Source: Salinisphaera hydrothermalis C41B8 (lineage in GTDB: Bacteria > Pseudomonadota > Gammaproteobacteria > Nevskiales > Salinisphaeraceae). From it: a stretch of DNA of 33,506 nucleotides. The notes under the pieces are model-generated. The model did no database searches, had not been told where the DNA came from, and saw only the letters and a list, made by a program, of their open reading frames with translations. Location of the stretch: contig NZ_APNK01000039.1 of NCBI RefSeq assembly GCF_000732535.1, positions 1-33,506 on the forward strand. The letters are read 5' to 3'. A program made the position numbers and the translations under genes. This document shows positions 17,044-25,104 of the stretch, one piece after another. Positions within the stretch are counted from its first letter, which is position 1. Each line of letters opens with the position of its first letter.

Positions 17044-17531
17044 GGTCGTCTCCTGAAAATGAGCGTGGCGCCCGGGTCCCCGGCCGCCACGGCCGAGCAT
17101 AACGCGATTCGGCCACAAGATTGAGACCGCTAGCCGCCGGCATGGCGCCGGTCATTTCCCTCGCGGGCATGACATCGTCGTCGTAGGGACTGTTGCCGTT
17201 TCGTGCGCGCGCCGCGTTGGAGACCGCAAATCGTATCCGGCAAGGCGCGAGTCGCCGGCTCTGGGCGTGCCACGACCCAGACTCGCAACGCCCCGGGCGC
17301 CCCTGATTAATTTCTTTGGCCGGCCCAACCCGAAGGGACAAGCGCCCACAAATTAACGACACGATGGCAATCCAGCGTTGTCGCTCTCTCGCGTAGGCCC
17401 ACTACGCCGCGTTCGCTACGCCTCGTCTTGCCGCCCGGAGTTAATTTTCACGGAGCACTTGGCGCGGACGCGCACGAAACAACAACGACTCGGATGCGCG
17501 AACGGCGGCGCCCGCTCGTTCGCGACCGGCC
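17044..17531. other. Gene-free spacer dominated by the interspersed repeat
   Basis: About 490 bases between two minus-strand genes. Some 300 of them (17183-17480) are the interspersed repeat in minus orientation. The rest includes the promoter region expected upstream of the HTH gene. Short ORFs inside the repeat have no ribosome-binding site and are not supported as genes. Confidence 0.6.
17183..17480 (-). repeat. Interspersed repeat, longest copy
   Basis: The reverse complement aligns along its length with 6485-6762, and its first third aligns closely with 73-185. Shared words with the 6.5 kb copy are at 17238-17251, 17221-17230 and 17190-17203. Those shared with the left-end copy are at 17383-17396 and 17366-17375, and the run 17410-17434 matches 105-129 with one difference. 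The inner hairpin gcgtag/ctacgc is kept, with a different loop. The outer 5' edge, gtttcgtg (17473-17480), equals 73-80. No terminal inverted repeats or transposase were seen, so it looks like a non-autonomous or palindromic intergenic element. Confidence 0.8.
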
Positions 17532-18170
17532 CTACCGATAAAACCGTTTCTTCAGAAGCGCATCGATCTCGTTGTACAACGCGCCGAAGCGTGTCGCGGC
17601 GCCGGACATGATTTTCGACAACGCCGGATCGGATTCGCGCCGGGCGAGCGTCTGCGCCAGAAAACGCTGCTGGTCGACAATCACAAGCAGACGAATGAGC
17701 AGCCCGCGCTCGAACGTCTTGCCGGAATCGCCCACGATCGGCGCATAGCGCTTGATCAAGGCTTTCTTTTCGGCCGCATGGGCGGCCTTGATCAGCGGCG
17801 GCGTGGTGGGTCGATCGAGCGCCAGCGCCGGAAAATCGTGGGTGAGCTTCTGCAGCCGGTCGGCCAATTGCCCACTGTAATCGGTCACGTCGCGCACCAC
17901 CTTCTCGACGTCCGCCGATTCGTTCTTCACCAAGAGGAACTTGTCGATCTTAGACAGGCCTTTGACGTTCGAGTACAAATCGCTGTACCCGTCGTTGAGC
18001 TGGTCGCGCGCCGACTCTTGACCCGCAGCGAAGGGCGGGCGAGCCGCGTTCGACGCACCCGGGTCATGCGGACCGATCAGCGCACAACCGCCAAGCTCGG
18101 CGGACAAAATAAGCCAGAGGATACCCACGACCGCCGACGGGCGGCCCGGGCTGGGATTCAATCGTTTCAT
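17532..18170 (-). CDS. Putative helical lipoprotein of unknown function
   Basis: A 212-residue protein with an N-terminal lipoprotein signal: basic start, hydrophobic core VVGILWLILS, and lipobox LGGC with Cys at about residue 29. The mature part (about 35-212) is predicted mostly helical, with charged heptad-like stretches (LYSNVKGLSKIDKFLLVKN, LADRLQKLTHDF, LLIRLLVIVDQQRFLAQTLA). No domain is recognised. It is likely anchored to a membrane facing the periplasm. It lies downstream of the sugar porter gene on the same strand but is separated from it by a strong hairpin at 18183-18211, so it may be transcribed separately. Confidence 0.7.
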   Translation of the reverse strand: MKRLNPSPGRPSAVVGILWLILSAELGGCALIGPHDPGASNAARPPFAAGQESARDQLNDGYSDLYSNVKGLSKIDKFLLVKNESADVEKVVRDVTDYSGQLADRLQKLTHDFPALALDRPTTPPLIKAAHAAEKKALIKRYAPIVGDSGKTFERGLLIRLLVIVDQQRFLAQTLARRESDPALSKIMSGAATRFGALYNEIDALLKKRFYR

Positions 18171-18182
18171 TGCCCCAAAGCT

Positions 18183-18211
18183 ACGCGTATCGCCGTTACG
18201 GCGATACGCGT
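18183..18211 (-). terminator. Hairpin after the sugar porter gene
   Basis: A perfect 13-bp stem (acgcgtatcgccg with cggcgatacgcgt) around a three-base loop, 20 bases past the porter stop and 13 bases before the lipoprotein start. The following T tract on the minus strand is short (agctttgg), so it may be an inefficient terminator or an mRNA-stabilising hairpin. Confidence 0.5.
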
Positions 18212-18230
18212 TTCGAATCGGAGCCCGCGA

Positions 18231-19646
18231 TTAACGCAACGGCACGGCCGCGGCGTGATCGCGCTGATCCGCTGGGAAGAACTCGCCCGCCTTCAGATCG
18301 GATTCGATCTGCTCCAGCGATCGGCCGTTGGTTTCCGGCACATAGCGGATGATGAACACCACGCCCAGCGCGCTGATGACCGCATACAGCCAGAAGGCGC
18401 CGGAAGTACCGAGCGCATTGATCAGGGTGAGCGTGGTCAGCGTGACCAGCAGATCGAAAGTCCAGTGCGAGAACGCACCAACGCTCGCGCCCTTGCCGCG
18501 TACGAACAACGGGTAGACCTCGGCATTGATCAGCCACAACGCCACACCGAAGCTGCAGTTCAAGGCCATGTAGACGGCCATGCATGCAATCAGCAGATAC
18601 TGAGCGGCCGAGGCCTGCGGCATGCCGCCCATGAACAGGATCGCCATCACCGCCATGGCCACGGCCGAACCCGGCACCATCCACAACAAGAAGCGGCGCC
18701 GACCGATGCGATCGACCATCAGGATGCCGAAGATGGTGCTGATATTGACCAGCACGATGGCGCCGATCGACGCCAGGATCGAGGCGTTGTCGCCGAACCC
18801 AGCCTCGGTCAGGATGGTCGGCGCGTAATACAGCAGCGCATTGTTACCGGTGATCTGTGAAAACATGGCGATCCCGGCCCCGGCCACCAGCGCCGGGCGA
18901 ATCCAGGGCGAAAACAGATCCGCCCAGCTGCCTTCCGGCCGGGCCGAAATATCCTTGATTTCGTCCACTTCTCGCTGTGCCGCCGCCCGATCCAGGCGCA
19001 CGCGGGTGAGCACCCCCAGGGCGTCGTCCTCGCGATCGCGGTTGACCAGCCAGCGCGGCGACTCGGGCAACAGCAGCATGCCGACCATCAAAATCACGGC
19101 CGGAATCATCCCCAGGCCGAACATCCAGCGCCAGGCGTCACCCAGCGCGTAGCCGGTGAGATAAGCCACCAGAATGCCGAACACGACCATGAACTGGAAC
19201 ATCACCACCAGCTTGCCGCGGGAAGCGGGCGGCGCGACTTCGCCGATATAGACCGGGATGATCTGGGTCGCGCTGCCCGCGGACAGGCCCAGGATGAAGC
19301 GCGAGGCGATCAGGAAGATCACCGTCGGTGCCATCGCCGACATCAACGAACCGATGGTGAAGATCAACCCCACCAGCATGATCGAGCGTCGGCGCCCGAT
19401 CTTGTCGGAGATCGCGCCGGTGCTGAACACGCCGAACAGCGCCCCGAAGATGATCGCGCCGGTGACGATCTGTTTGAGGTTGTCGGTCAGCGAAAAGTCG
19501 TGTGCGAGGCCAAGCAGGGCCACGCCGATGATGCCGGTGTCGTAGCCGAACAACAGCCCGCCCAGGGCCGCGACGACCGACACCATGCCGATCAGCGGCC
19601 GTCCCTTGAGCAGCCCGGTGGGTGCTGTGCTGACGGATTCGCTCAT
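18231..19646 (-). CDS. Sugar porter family MFS transporter
   Basis: A 471-residue, twelve-helix major-facilitator protein of the sugar porter family, probably a proton-coupled uptake system for a sugar or polyol. Family motifs are FGYDTGIIGVALL (helix 1), SDKIGRRRS (loop 2-3), PVYIGEVAPPASRG, PESPRWLVNR, DRIGRRRF (loop 8-9) and the C-terminal PETNGRSLEQIE. Two sugar-site motifs differ from XylE/GLUT: QQxxGxN is SQITGNN, and the helix-10 GPVxW motif reads FGVALW. The substrate may therefore not be a standard hexose. SD gaggg precedes ATG 19646; the leader holds an attenuator-like hairpin and a palindrome. Confidence 0.9.
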   Translation of the reverse strand: MSESVSTAPTGLLKGRPLIGMVSVVAALGGLLFGYDTGIIGVALLGLAHDFSLTDNLKQIVTGAIIFGALFGVFSTGAISDKIGRRRSIMLVGLIFTIGSLMSAMAPTVIFLIASRFILGLSAGSATQIIPVYIGEVAPPASRGKLVVMFQFMVVFGILVAYLTGYALGDAWRWMFGLGMIPAVILMVGMLLLPESPRWLVNRDREDDALGVLTRVRLDRAAAQREVDEIKDISARPEGSWADLFSPWIRPALVAGAGIAMFSQITGNNALLYYAPTILTEAGFGDNASILASIGAIVLVNISTIFGILMVDRIGRRRFLLWMVPGSAVAMAVMAILFMGGMPQASAAQYLLIACMAVYMALNCSFGVALWLINAEVYPLFVRGKGASVGAFSHWTFDLLVTLTTLTLINALGTSGAFWLYAVISALGVVFIIRYVPETNGRSLEQIESDLKAGEFFPADQRDHAAAVPLR

Positions 19647-19661
19647 GGTTTCACCCTCAAG

Positions 19662-19698
19662 AAAAAAGACGCGCCGGGGCGGATTAATGCCGGGCGCG
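19662..19698 (-). promoter_or_regulatory. Attenuator-like hairpin in the sugar porter leader
   Basis: On the minus strand, arms cgcgcccgg (19698-19690) and ccggcgcg (19677-19670) pair with one bulged C around a 12-base loop, followed two bases later by six T residues (19667-19662). The Shine-Dalgarno of the sugar porter begins four bases further on. It could end transcripts from the upstream UDG gene. Because it sits within the porter leader it could also act as an attenuator. Confidence 0.5.
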
Positions 19699-19706
19699 CT
19701 GTTTGC

Positions 19707-19723
19707 TGAATCGATTCATTATC
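19707..19723 (-). promoter_or_regulatory. Candidate operator overlapping a -10 box upstream of the sugar porter gene
   Basis: A perfect 12-bp palindrome TGAATCGATTCA (19707-19718) abuts a minus-strand -10-like GATAAT (19718-19723), 60-75 bases before the porter ATG. A central CG flanked by A/T half-sites with TG/CA ends resembles LacI/GalR-type operators. No regulator of that family is in the window, and the -35 region is poor. Confidence 0.4.
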
Positions 19724-19774
19724 GCGTTCACTGCGTGATACAGCACTACATCTTTGGGATGAGACGCACGACTT

Positions 19775-21232
19775 TTAGGTGGCGGTAATCGCACTCAGAT
19801 CGGCCACGAACCGGCGATACTCCGCATCGCGCCGCTCGCGCGATCGGAGGATGAACGACGGATGCACGGTGGGAATCAGGCATCGTTCGTGCCAAGCGAT
19901 GCGCTGGCCGCGTTGCCGCGTCACCGAGATACGGCGGTCGAGCAGTGCCATGGCCGCGCTCGCGCCCAGGGCAACCACGACGTCGGGCGCCACGCGCTCG
20001 ATCTCGGCCTCGAGCCAGGGGCGGCAGGCGTGGATCTCATGGTAGTCGGGCTTGGCGTGCAGCCGGGTCTTGCCTTTGGGCGTGAACTTGAAATGCTTGA
20101 CGGCATTGGTGACATACAACGATCGACGATCCAGCCCCGCCTCGCTCAGCGCTGCATCGAGCAGTTGCCCCGCCGGGCCGACGAACGGCCGCCCGGCGAG
20201 GTCCTCGGCATCGCCGGGCTGTTCGCCCACCAGCATGATGCGCGCGTCGGCCGGTCCCTCGCCGAACACGGTCTGGGTCGCCGGCCCGCACAAAGCACAG
20301 CGCTGGCAACCGGCCGCGCGCAGCGCCAGCTGTTGCAGCGAGCCGCTTTCGGCATCGTCGGCGCGACGCGCCAGCATGGCCGCGGGCGCCTCCGGCGTGG
20401 CGCCGCAACGCAGCGTGTCCTGTTCGCGCCGGTCGGCCTCCATGGCCGCCACGCGACGATCGGCCCCGGCGATCAAGCCCGGGATGAGCGCGGCTTCCGG
20501 CAGGTTCTTCCAGTACTTTGCCGGCATTTCCGACATCATCGCGCGCGTCTTGATCCGGGCCGGATTGAAGATGCTGCGGTAATAGACTCGCCACGCGTCT
20601 TCCGTGACGTCGCCGTCCGGCGCCGCGCTCTTGTCGGTGCCGGGCGAGAACCAGACATCCCCGCTGCCCTCCCAGTGCGCACAGCGATCGGGCGTCAGGA
20701 TCGACCAACGCATATTGGCGAAGCGACGCTGAAAGAAGCCGGCCGCATAGGCCACGATCTCGTGTTCCGGCTCGAACCAGGCCACGTAACGCGGCTCGTC
20801 GAAACCAGGTTCGAACACCGTGCGAAAACGCACGAACGCCTTCATTTTGTGCACGTCGCGCCGCACCGCCTTGGCGTAGCGGTTCACCCGGGCGACGTCC
20901 GGATCGCCCACCAGCGTCAGTAGATGCCGTTCGCCGTGAGACAACCGCCACAACAGCCGATACAACAACGCCCAGCGATCCGCGCTGCGATAACAGGCCG
21001 CGGCACGCGCCAGCGTCACGAACGACCGCGGCACCCGCGGCCCCGGTGCATCGTCGGCAGCGGGCGGGGCCTTGGCTTTCGGGTCGGCTTGCCACCAGAG
21101 CGACGCCGGCGGCAGGCCGGCCTGCCACTGAGCACGGGCGGCGGCCTGCCAGCCGACGAAATCCGGCACGAAACGCACGGCGACATGACCCGCGGACGTG
21201 GCACTGCCGCCGAACAACGAGACTTGTTCCAT
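19775..21232 (-). CDS. DUF4130 (TIGR03915)-UdgX-type uracil-DNA glycosylase fusion
   Basis: A 485-residue two-domain protein. The N-terminal half (about 15-260) is the DUF4130 DNA-metabolism domain that partners a radical SAM protein; typical pieces are RRDVHKMKAFVRFR and FFQRRFANMRWSILTPDR. The C-terminal half (about 300-485) is a family 4/UdgX-like uracil-DNA glycosylase with Cys residues for a 4Fe-4S cluster (GCQRCALC; HACRPWL), motif 1 GEQPGD (336-341), GRPFVGPAG, and HPS with H457. The UdgX loop that links covalently to the abasic site, KRRIH, appears here as KTRLH with His392 kept. Uracil excision or covalent capture is therefore plausible. It starts two bases after the DUF3307 stop, so it is coupled to that gene; its radical SAM partner is 1.5 kb upstream. 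Confidence 0.92.
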   Translation of the reverse strand: MEQVSLFGGSATSAGHVAVRFVPDFVGWQAAARAQWQAGLPPASLWWQADPKAKAPPAADDAPGPRVPRSFVTLARAAACYRSADRWALLYRLLWRLSHGERHLLTLVGDPDVARVNRYAKAVRRDVHKMKAFVRFRTVFEPGFDEPRYVAWFEPEHEIVAYAAGFFQRRFANMRWSILTPDRCAHWEGSGDVWFSPGTDKSAAPDGDVTEDAWRVYYRSIFNPARIKTRAMMSEMPAKYWKNLPEAALIPGLIAGADRRVAAMEADRREQDTLRCGATPEAPAAMLARRADDAESGSLQQLALRAAGCQRCALCGPATQTVFGEGPADARIMLVGEQPGDAEDLAGRPFVGPAGQLLDAALSEAGLDRRSLYVTNAVKHFKFTPKGKTRLHAKPDYHEIHACRPWLEAEIERVAPDVVVALGASAAMALLDRRISVTRQRGQRIAWHERCLIPTVHPSFILRSRERRDAEYRRFVADLSAITAT

Positions 21233-21234
21233 CC

Positions 21235-22014
21235 TCAGCGTCCCGTGGTCTGCAGGCCGATGAATGCGGCGTGCGTCAGCAGCGCGACGATGATCGCCCA
21301 GCCGAAACTCGCCAGCGTACCGATAATTACGATCTCGCTGATTCGCGGCTCGCGCGCGTATTGGAACCGCAGGATGGATTTCGCGGCGATGACAAAGCCG
21401 ATGGCATTGAACTGACCGAGCAACACGAAAAGAAATACCAACGTGCGTTCCAGCCAGCCGATCCAGGCGCCCGCGCCGGGCATCTGAGGGCTATCGTCAT
21501 CGCCGTCCGAGGCGCGGTACGCGCGATGAAACCCGGCCATCAATAGAGCCAGCATCAGATCACCGACACGCGTGGCCAGCCAGAAGCCGCCCCCAAAGAC
21601 GAACCCGATCAGCAGGCCCCGGACATGCTCCGGCGTCAGCAGCGCCGGCCAGAAGCCGTGGGCGAAGGCGCCTGGCCAGAGCAGCGCGGCCAAGCCGATG
21701 AACACCAGATGGGCGATTTGATCGAGGGCGAACAACTGCAACGCCCCGAACGGCATCGCGGCCGCGCGCGCGTCGACACGCGGATGGATCTTGAGCGCAT
21801 CGCACACGGCATGGGAAACCACCACGAGGACGATGGCCGCCGCGGCATCGAGTGAGCGGGCGCCCAGCGCGAGCCCGGAGAATATCGCGACGCAGGCGAT
21901 ATGCAGCGCGAACACCGGCGGCTGGCGCTTGGCGGCGATCATGGCACGTGTCTGTGCCATGAAATCCGCGAGGACATGCGCGAAGACCAGCGCGATCACT
22001 GTTTCCAGCATCAT
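21235..22014 (-). CDS. DUF3307 polytopic membrane protein
   Basis: A 259-residue protein with about six transmembrane helices. The N-terminal part matches DUF3307: LETVIALVFAHVLADFMAQ, HIACVAIFSG, VVVSHAVCDALK and FALDQIAHLVFI, with conserved His/Asp residues inside the membrane (HxxxDF, SHxxxD, DQxxH). This pattern could bind metal or form a polar site. An acidic loop (SDGDDDSPQ, near residue 185) precedes two more helices. Function is unknown; the family is often seen beside SatD-family genes. It has two adjacent ATGs at 22014, lies after a terminator that isolates it from satD, and is followed two bases later by the DUF4130-UDG gene. Confidence 0.85.
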   Translation of the reverse strand: MMLETVIALVFAHVLADFMAQTRAMIAAKRQPPVFALHIACVAIFSGLALGARSLDAAAAIVLVVVSHAVCDALKIHPRVDARAAAMPFGALQLFALDQIAHLVFIGLAALLWPGAFAHGFWPALLTPEHVRGLLIGFVFGGGFWLATRVGDLMLALLMAGFHRAYRASDGDDDSPQMPGAGAWIGWLERTLVFLFVLLGQFNAIGFVIAAKSILRFQYAREPRISEIVIIGTLASFGWAIIVALLTHAAFIGLQTTGR

Positions 22015-22076
22015 GCGCGGCCGCCCTCGGACGACGCCCCGATACCACGCACCACAGCCTTTTCAGGCTGTTTATT

Positions 22077-22100
22077 AAAAAACAGTCGAAATCGACTGTT
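22077..22100 (-). terminator. Intrinsic terminator after the SatD-family gene
   Basis: On the minus strand an 8-bp stem aacagtcg/cgactgtt with loop attt leads directly into a run of T residues (plus-strand A run 22077-22082), 17 bases after the stop. A second small hairpin (cagcct/aggctg, 22055-22070) lies beside it, with a T-rich flank on the plus strand. Together they should separate satD from the DUF3307 gene. Confidence 0.85.
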
Positions 22101-22117
22101 ATTGATGGTGCCTACGG

Positions 22118-22759
22118 TCATGACGACAACGCCGCCTCGAAGGCATGCACGGCTTCAAGCAACGCATGCCCACCCGCGCGTGAAAAATGGGTCTGTACGG
22201 TCTGGGGCTGTACCGACATCGCTTCCGCGACTTCGGCCATCAACGGTGCGTCCGGCTGGGCCAGCCACATGAAAATTTCGGCCTGGCGGCTCGTCCAGTG
22301 ACGCGAGCGCTCGTCGCAGACGGCGAACAGCCCCTGCGTGAGCGCTCGCACCGCCAATGCCTCTGGCTCGCCTTCGATACGCCAGAGCTGGTGGACGCCG
22401 AGCGACTCGAGCCCGCGGCCGGATAACTCGAACGCGGGCCCGGCGGATTCGGCGAGCGTGGCCCCCGCTTGCACATGGCCCAGACCGATACCGATACGGG
22501 TTTCGGCGTCGTCGCAGGCCCAGCGCACCGCCGCGCGGGCAAACAGGCAAGCGCGCAGCGCATGAGCCGGCCGCTCGATGAGCATTTGCCAGCCGTCGCC
22601 GCGAAATCGTTCGTAGCGCACCCCATCCTCGTCGGGCCATTCGCCGATCGCAGACGCGGCTTCGCCGAGCGCGGTCATCACCGCATCGAGCGCGCCGGTC
22701 GACAGCGCTGAAGATTTGACGATGTCGCCGGTCAGAACACAAACGGTCGATGGGTTCAT
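22118..22759 (-). CDS. SatD-family protein with cyclase-like residues and C-terminal HTH
   Basis: A 213-residue protein of the SatD family (named from a Streptococcus acid-tolerance locus; biochemical role unknown). The first two thirds resemble class III nucleotide cyclases. TGDIVKSS holds Asp12 and FRGDGWQML holds Asp55, 43 residues apart, close to the 44 between the two metal-binding Asp of adenylate cyclase. RIGIGLGHVQAG (88-99) and GPAFELSGRGLESL (107-120) then mimic the cyclase beta strand and the helix that follows. Residues 172-200 form a helix-turn-helix (LMAEVAEAMSVQPQTVQTHF). Cyclase activity is my inference. It follows the radical SAM gene by 35 bases on the same strand and ends at a strong terminator. 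Confidence 0.82.
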   Translation of the reverse strand: MNPSTVCVLTGDIVKSSALSTGALDAVMTALGEAASAIGEWPDEDGVRYERFRGDGWQMLIERPAHALRACLFARAAVRWACDDAETRIGIGLGHVQAGATLAESAGPAFELSGRGLESLGVHQLWRIEGEPEALAVRALTQGLFAVCDERSRHWTSRQAEIFMWLAQPDAPLMAEVAEAMSVQPQTVQTHFSRAGGHALLEAVHAFEAALSS

Positions 22760-22794
22760 GGACGATCTCTCTTCGAATCGGCGGCGGCCGGAGC

Positions 22795-24072
22795 CTAGAA
22801 ATCAAAACTCTGCTGCGCCGCCGCGGGCGGTGCAAACCGCGAACGCAGCCGCGCGCTGCTGACATCGCCGAGCCCCGGGTGGTGATTGGCACAGATCACG
22901 AACGGCATGGCTTTCTTCACGCTCGCCTTGAGCGCCACCAGATCCTCCAGCCGTACTTTCTGCCAGCGTCGCATGGCCAGAATACGATTGACCGATTTCA
23001 CCCCAAGACCCGGCACGCGCAGCAAGCGCTCGCGGTCATCCCGATTCAGATTGACCGGGAAATACGCTCGGTTGCGCAACGCCCAGGCAAGCTTGGGATC
23101 GACCTCCAGATCCAGCATGCCGGCAGCCGACGCATCGTCGGCGCCGGCCGTGATTTCATCGTGGCGATACCCATAAAAACGAATCAGCCAATCCGATTGA
23201 TACAAGCGATGCTCGCGAATCAGCGATGTGCGCCGGGCCGGCAGCTTCGCCGACGCATCCGGGATCGGCGAAAACGCCGAAAAATAAACACGCTTGAGCC
23301 GATAGGACGAATACAGATCCGCCGTAGTCGAGAGGATGTCGGCATCGGTGGACGGCTCGGCACCAATGATCATCTGGGTAGACTGCCCCGCCGGCGCGAA
23401 CCGCTCGACCGGTGCGGCCTTGGGGCGCGCATTGGTAATGCGCCGGGCGGCCCGGCGCGCCTCGGCCTGTTCCTCCTGTCGCGACCGAATGCGCGCCATC
23501 GATAGCTTGATGGTGCGATGATCTTTTTCCGGGGCCAAATCGTGCAGCGCGGTCTGCGTCGGCAGTTCGACGTTGATCGACAGACGGTCGGCGTACTTGC
23601 CGGCATCGGCCAGCAGTTCGCCGTCGGCGTCCGGAATCGTCTTGAGATGGATATAGCCGCGAAAATCGTGATCGACGCGCAGACTGCGCGCGACTTCCAC
23701 GAGCTGCGCCATGGTGTAGTCGGCCGACTGGATCACGCCCGAGGACAGAAACAGCCCTTCGATGTAGTTGCGCTTGTAGAAATCCAGCGTGAGATCCACC
23801 ACTTCCTTCGTCGTGAACCGTGCGCGCCGCACGTTCGACGAGTTGCGGTTGATGCAGTAGCTGCACTCGTAGATACAGAAGTTCGTGAGCAGGATCTTGA
23901 GCAGCGAGATACAACGCCCGTCCGGCGCATAGGCATGGCAGATGCCCGAGCCCTCGGCCGAGCCGACCCCGCGCCCGCCCAACGACGAACGCGACGTCGT
24001 GCCGCTGGACGCACAAGACGCATCGTATTTGGCGGCGTCCGCGAGGATGGCCAGCTTGTCGATCGTTTCCAT
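22795..24072 (-). CDS. Radical SAM protein linked to UDG (TIGR03916), putative DNA repair
   Basis: A 425-residue radical SAM enzyme. The 4Fe-4S motif CxxxCxxC is CIYECSYC (Cys66, Cys70, Cys73). The start METIDKLAILADAAKYDASC and the segments GLFLSSGVIQSADYTM, GYIHLKTIPDAD and YYSAFSPI-like YFSAFSPIPD are characteristic of the family that accompanies the DUF4130/UDG protein. The C-terminus carries a helix-hairpin-helix (LLRVPGLGVKSVNRILAMRR), suited to DNA binding. Family knowledge: the two proteins occur together in many bacteria and are thought to repair or modify DNA, but the reaction is unknown. Here the partner is the fusion at 19775-21232, separated by satD and DUF3307. It is divergent from the MscS gene. 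Confidence 0.93.
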   Translation of the reverse strand: METIDKLAILADAAKYDASCASSGTTSRSSLGGRGVGSAEGSGICHAYAPDGRCISLLKILLTNFCIYECSYCINRNSSNVRRARFTTKEVVDLTLDFYKRNYIEGLFLSSGVIQSADYTMAQLVEVARSLRVDHDFRGYIHLKTIPDADGELLADAGKYADRLSINVELPTQTALHDLAPEKDHRTIKLSMARIRSRQEEQAEARRAARRITNARPKAAPVERFAPAGQSTQMIIGAEPSTDADILSTTADLYSSYRLKRVYFSAFSPIPDASAKLPARRTSLIREHRLYQSDWLIRFYGYRHDEITAGADDASAAGMLDLEVDPKLAWALRNRAYFPVNLNRDDRERLLRVPGLGVKSVNRILAMRRWQKVRLEDLVALKASVKKAMPFVICANHHPGLGDVSSARLRSRFAPPAAAQQSFDF

Positions 24073-24136
24073 ACTGTCTATTTATACAGGAGCGAGCGAT
24101 TCGGATGCAGCCGATCGTCGGCTCCGGCTTGCGGCG

Positions 24137-25099
24137 ATGCCGTCGCCCTGCGAACAATGGTTTAAAGCCACCGAGACCGCCGTGACCCAGGCCACACCCG
24201 ACACCGCGCTACCGGCCGCCAAGGCGGCCTTCTCGCTCGACCACGTCGTGGCGGTCGCGCTGAATACGCTGATGCAGGCCTGGACGGGCTTTGTCGCGCG
24301 CCTGCCGATGCTTGGCATCGCGCTGGTGATCCTCCTGATCACGTGGCTGCTGGCCTGGGCGAGTCTCAAGCTCGCCCACCGCATTGCCGGGAAGCGCGCC
24401 CGGCCGTCACTGCTGCGGCTGATCGAACGCCTGATCAAGATCGCGATCTGGGCGGCGGGCCTGTTGCTGGCCGCGATCGTGGTCTTTCCCGACTTGTCGC
24501 CCGCCAAGGCGTTGGGCGGGCTCGGTCTGCTGTCGGTGGCCGTGGGCTTCGCCTTCCGCGACACCTTCGAGAATTTCTTCGCCGGCATGCTGATGCTCTG
24601 GAAATACCCGTTCGAATCGGGCGACTTCATCGAATGCGGCGACCTGCTCGGCCGGGTGGAGCGGGTGCATATCCGCATGACCACGCTACGCCAGACCACC
24701 GGCGAACTGCTGCTGGTGCCCAACAGCCGGCTGTTCAAGAACCCGGTGCTGGTGCTCACCGATCAGCCGGAACGCCGGATATCGATCATCACCGGCGTGG
24801 CCTATTCGGTGGATCTAGCCGCTGCCCTCGAGGTGATCGAGAAGGCCATGGACGGCTGCGAGGACGTGATGCGCGAACGCCCGGTTCAGGTGTTCGCCCA
24901 CGGCTTCGGCGACAGCGGGATGGAAATCGAAGTCGCCTGGTGGTGCGGCTCGACCCCGCTCGAGGTCCGCCGTTCGCGCAGCGAGGTAGTGGTGGCGATC
25001 AAGGCCGCGCTGGATGCCGCGGGCATGGAAATTCCCTTCCCCTACCGTACCCTGACCTTCGCCGAACCGCTGACCATCGCCCGCGACGCCGATTCCTGA
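24137..25099 (+). CDS. MscS-type small-conductance mechanosensitive channel
   Basis: A 320-residue MscS homologue with three transmembrane helices. The last is the pore helix, carrying LGGLGLLSVAVGFAFRDTFE, followed by the conserved FFAGMLMLWKYPFESGDFI of the beta domain and LLLVPNSRLFKNPV. The cytoplasmic alpha/beta vestibule covers about residues 190-310. Such channels open under membrane tension and release solutes during hypo-osmotic shock, fitting a saline habitat. The start is uncertain: ATG 24137 avoids the divergent radical SAM gene (start 24072), while GTG 24182 would remove 15 residues; neither has a clear SD. The stop lies five bases before arfB, so the two are probably co-transcribed. 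Confidence 0.9.
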   Translation: MPSPCEQWFKATETAVTQATPDTALPAAKAAFSLDHVVAVALNTLMQAWTGFVARLPMLGIALVILLITWLLAWASLKLAHRIAGKRARPSLLRLIERLIKIAIWAAGLLLAAIVVFPDLSPAKALGGLGLLSVAVGFAFRDTFENFFAGMLMLWKYPFESGDFIECGDLLGRVERVHIRMTTLRQTTGELLLVPNSRLFKNPVLVLTDQPERRISIITGVAYSVDLAAALEVIEKAMDGCEDVMRERPVQVFAHGFGDSGMEIEVAWWCGSTPLEVRRSRSEVVVAIKAALDAAGMEIPFPYRTLTFAEPLTIARDADS

Positions 25100-25104
25100 C
25101 CGCC

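Noticed and set aside
23156-24157. A 333-codon frame overlapping the radical SAM gene on the same strand
   Set aside because: It is a frame shadow rich in Arg/Gly; the overlapping frame holds CxxxCxxC and the HhH motif.
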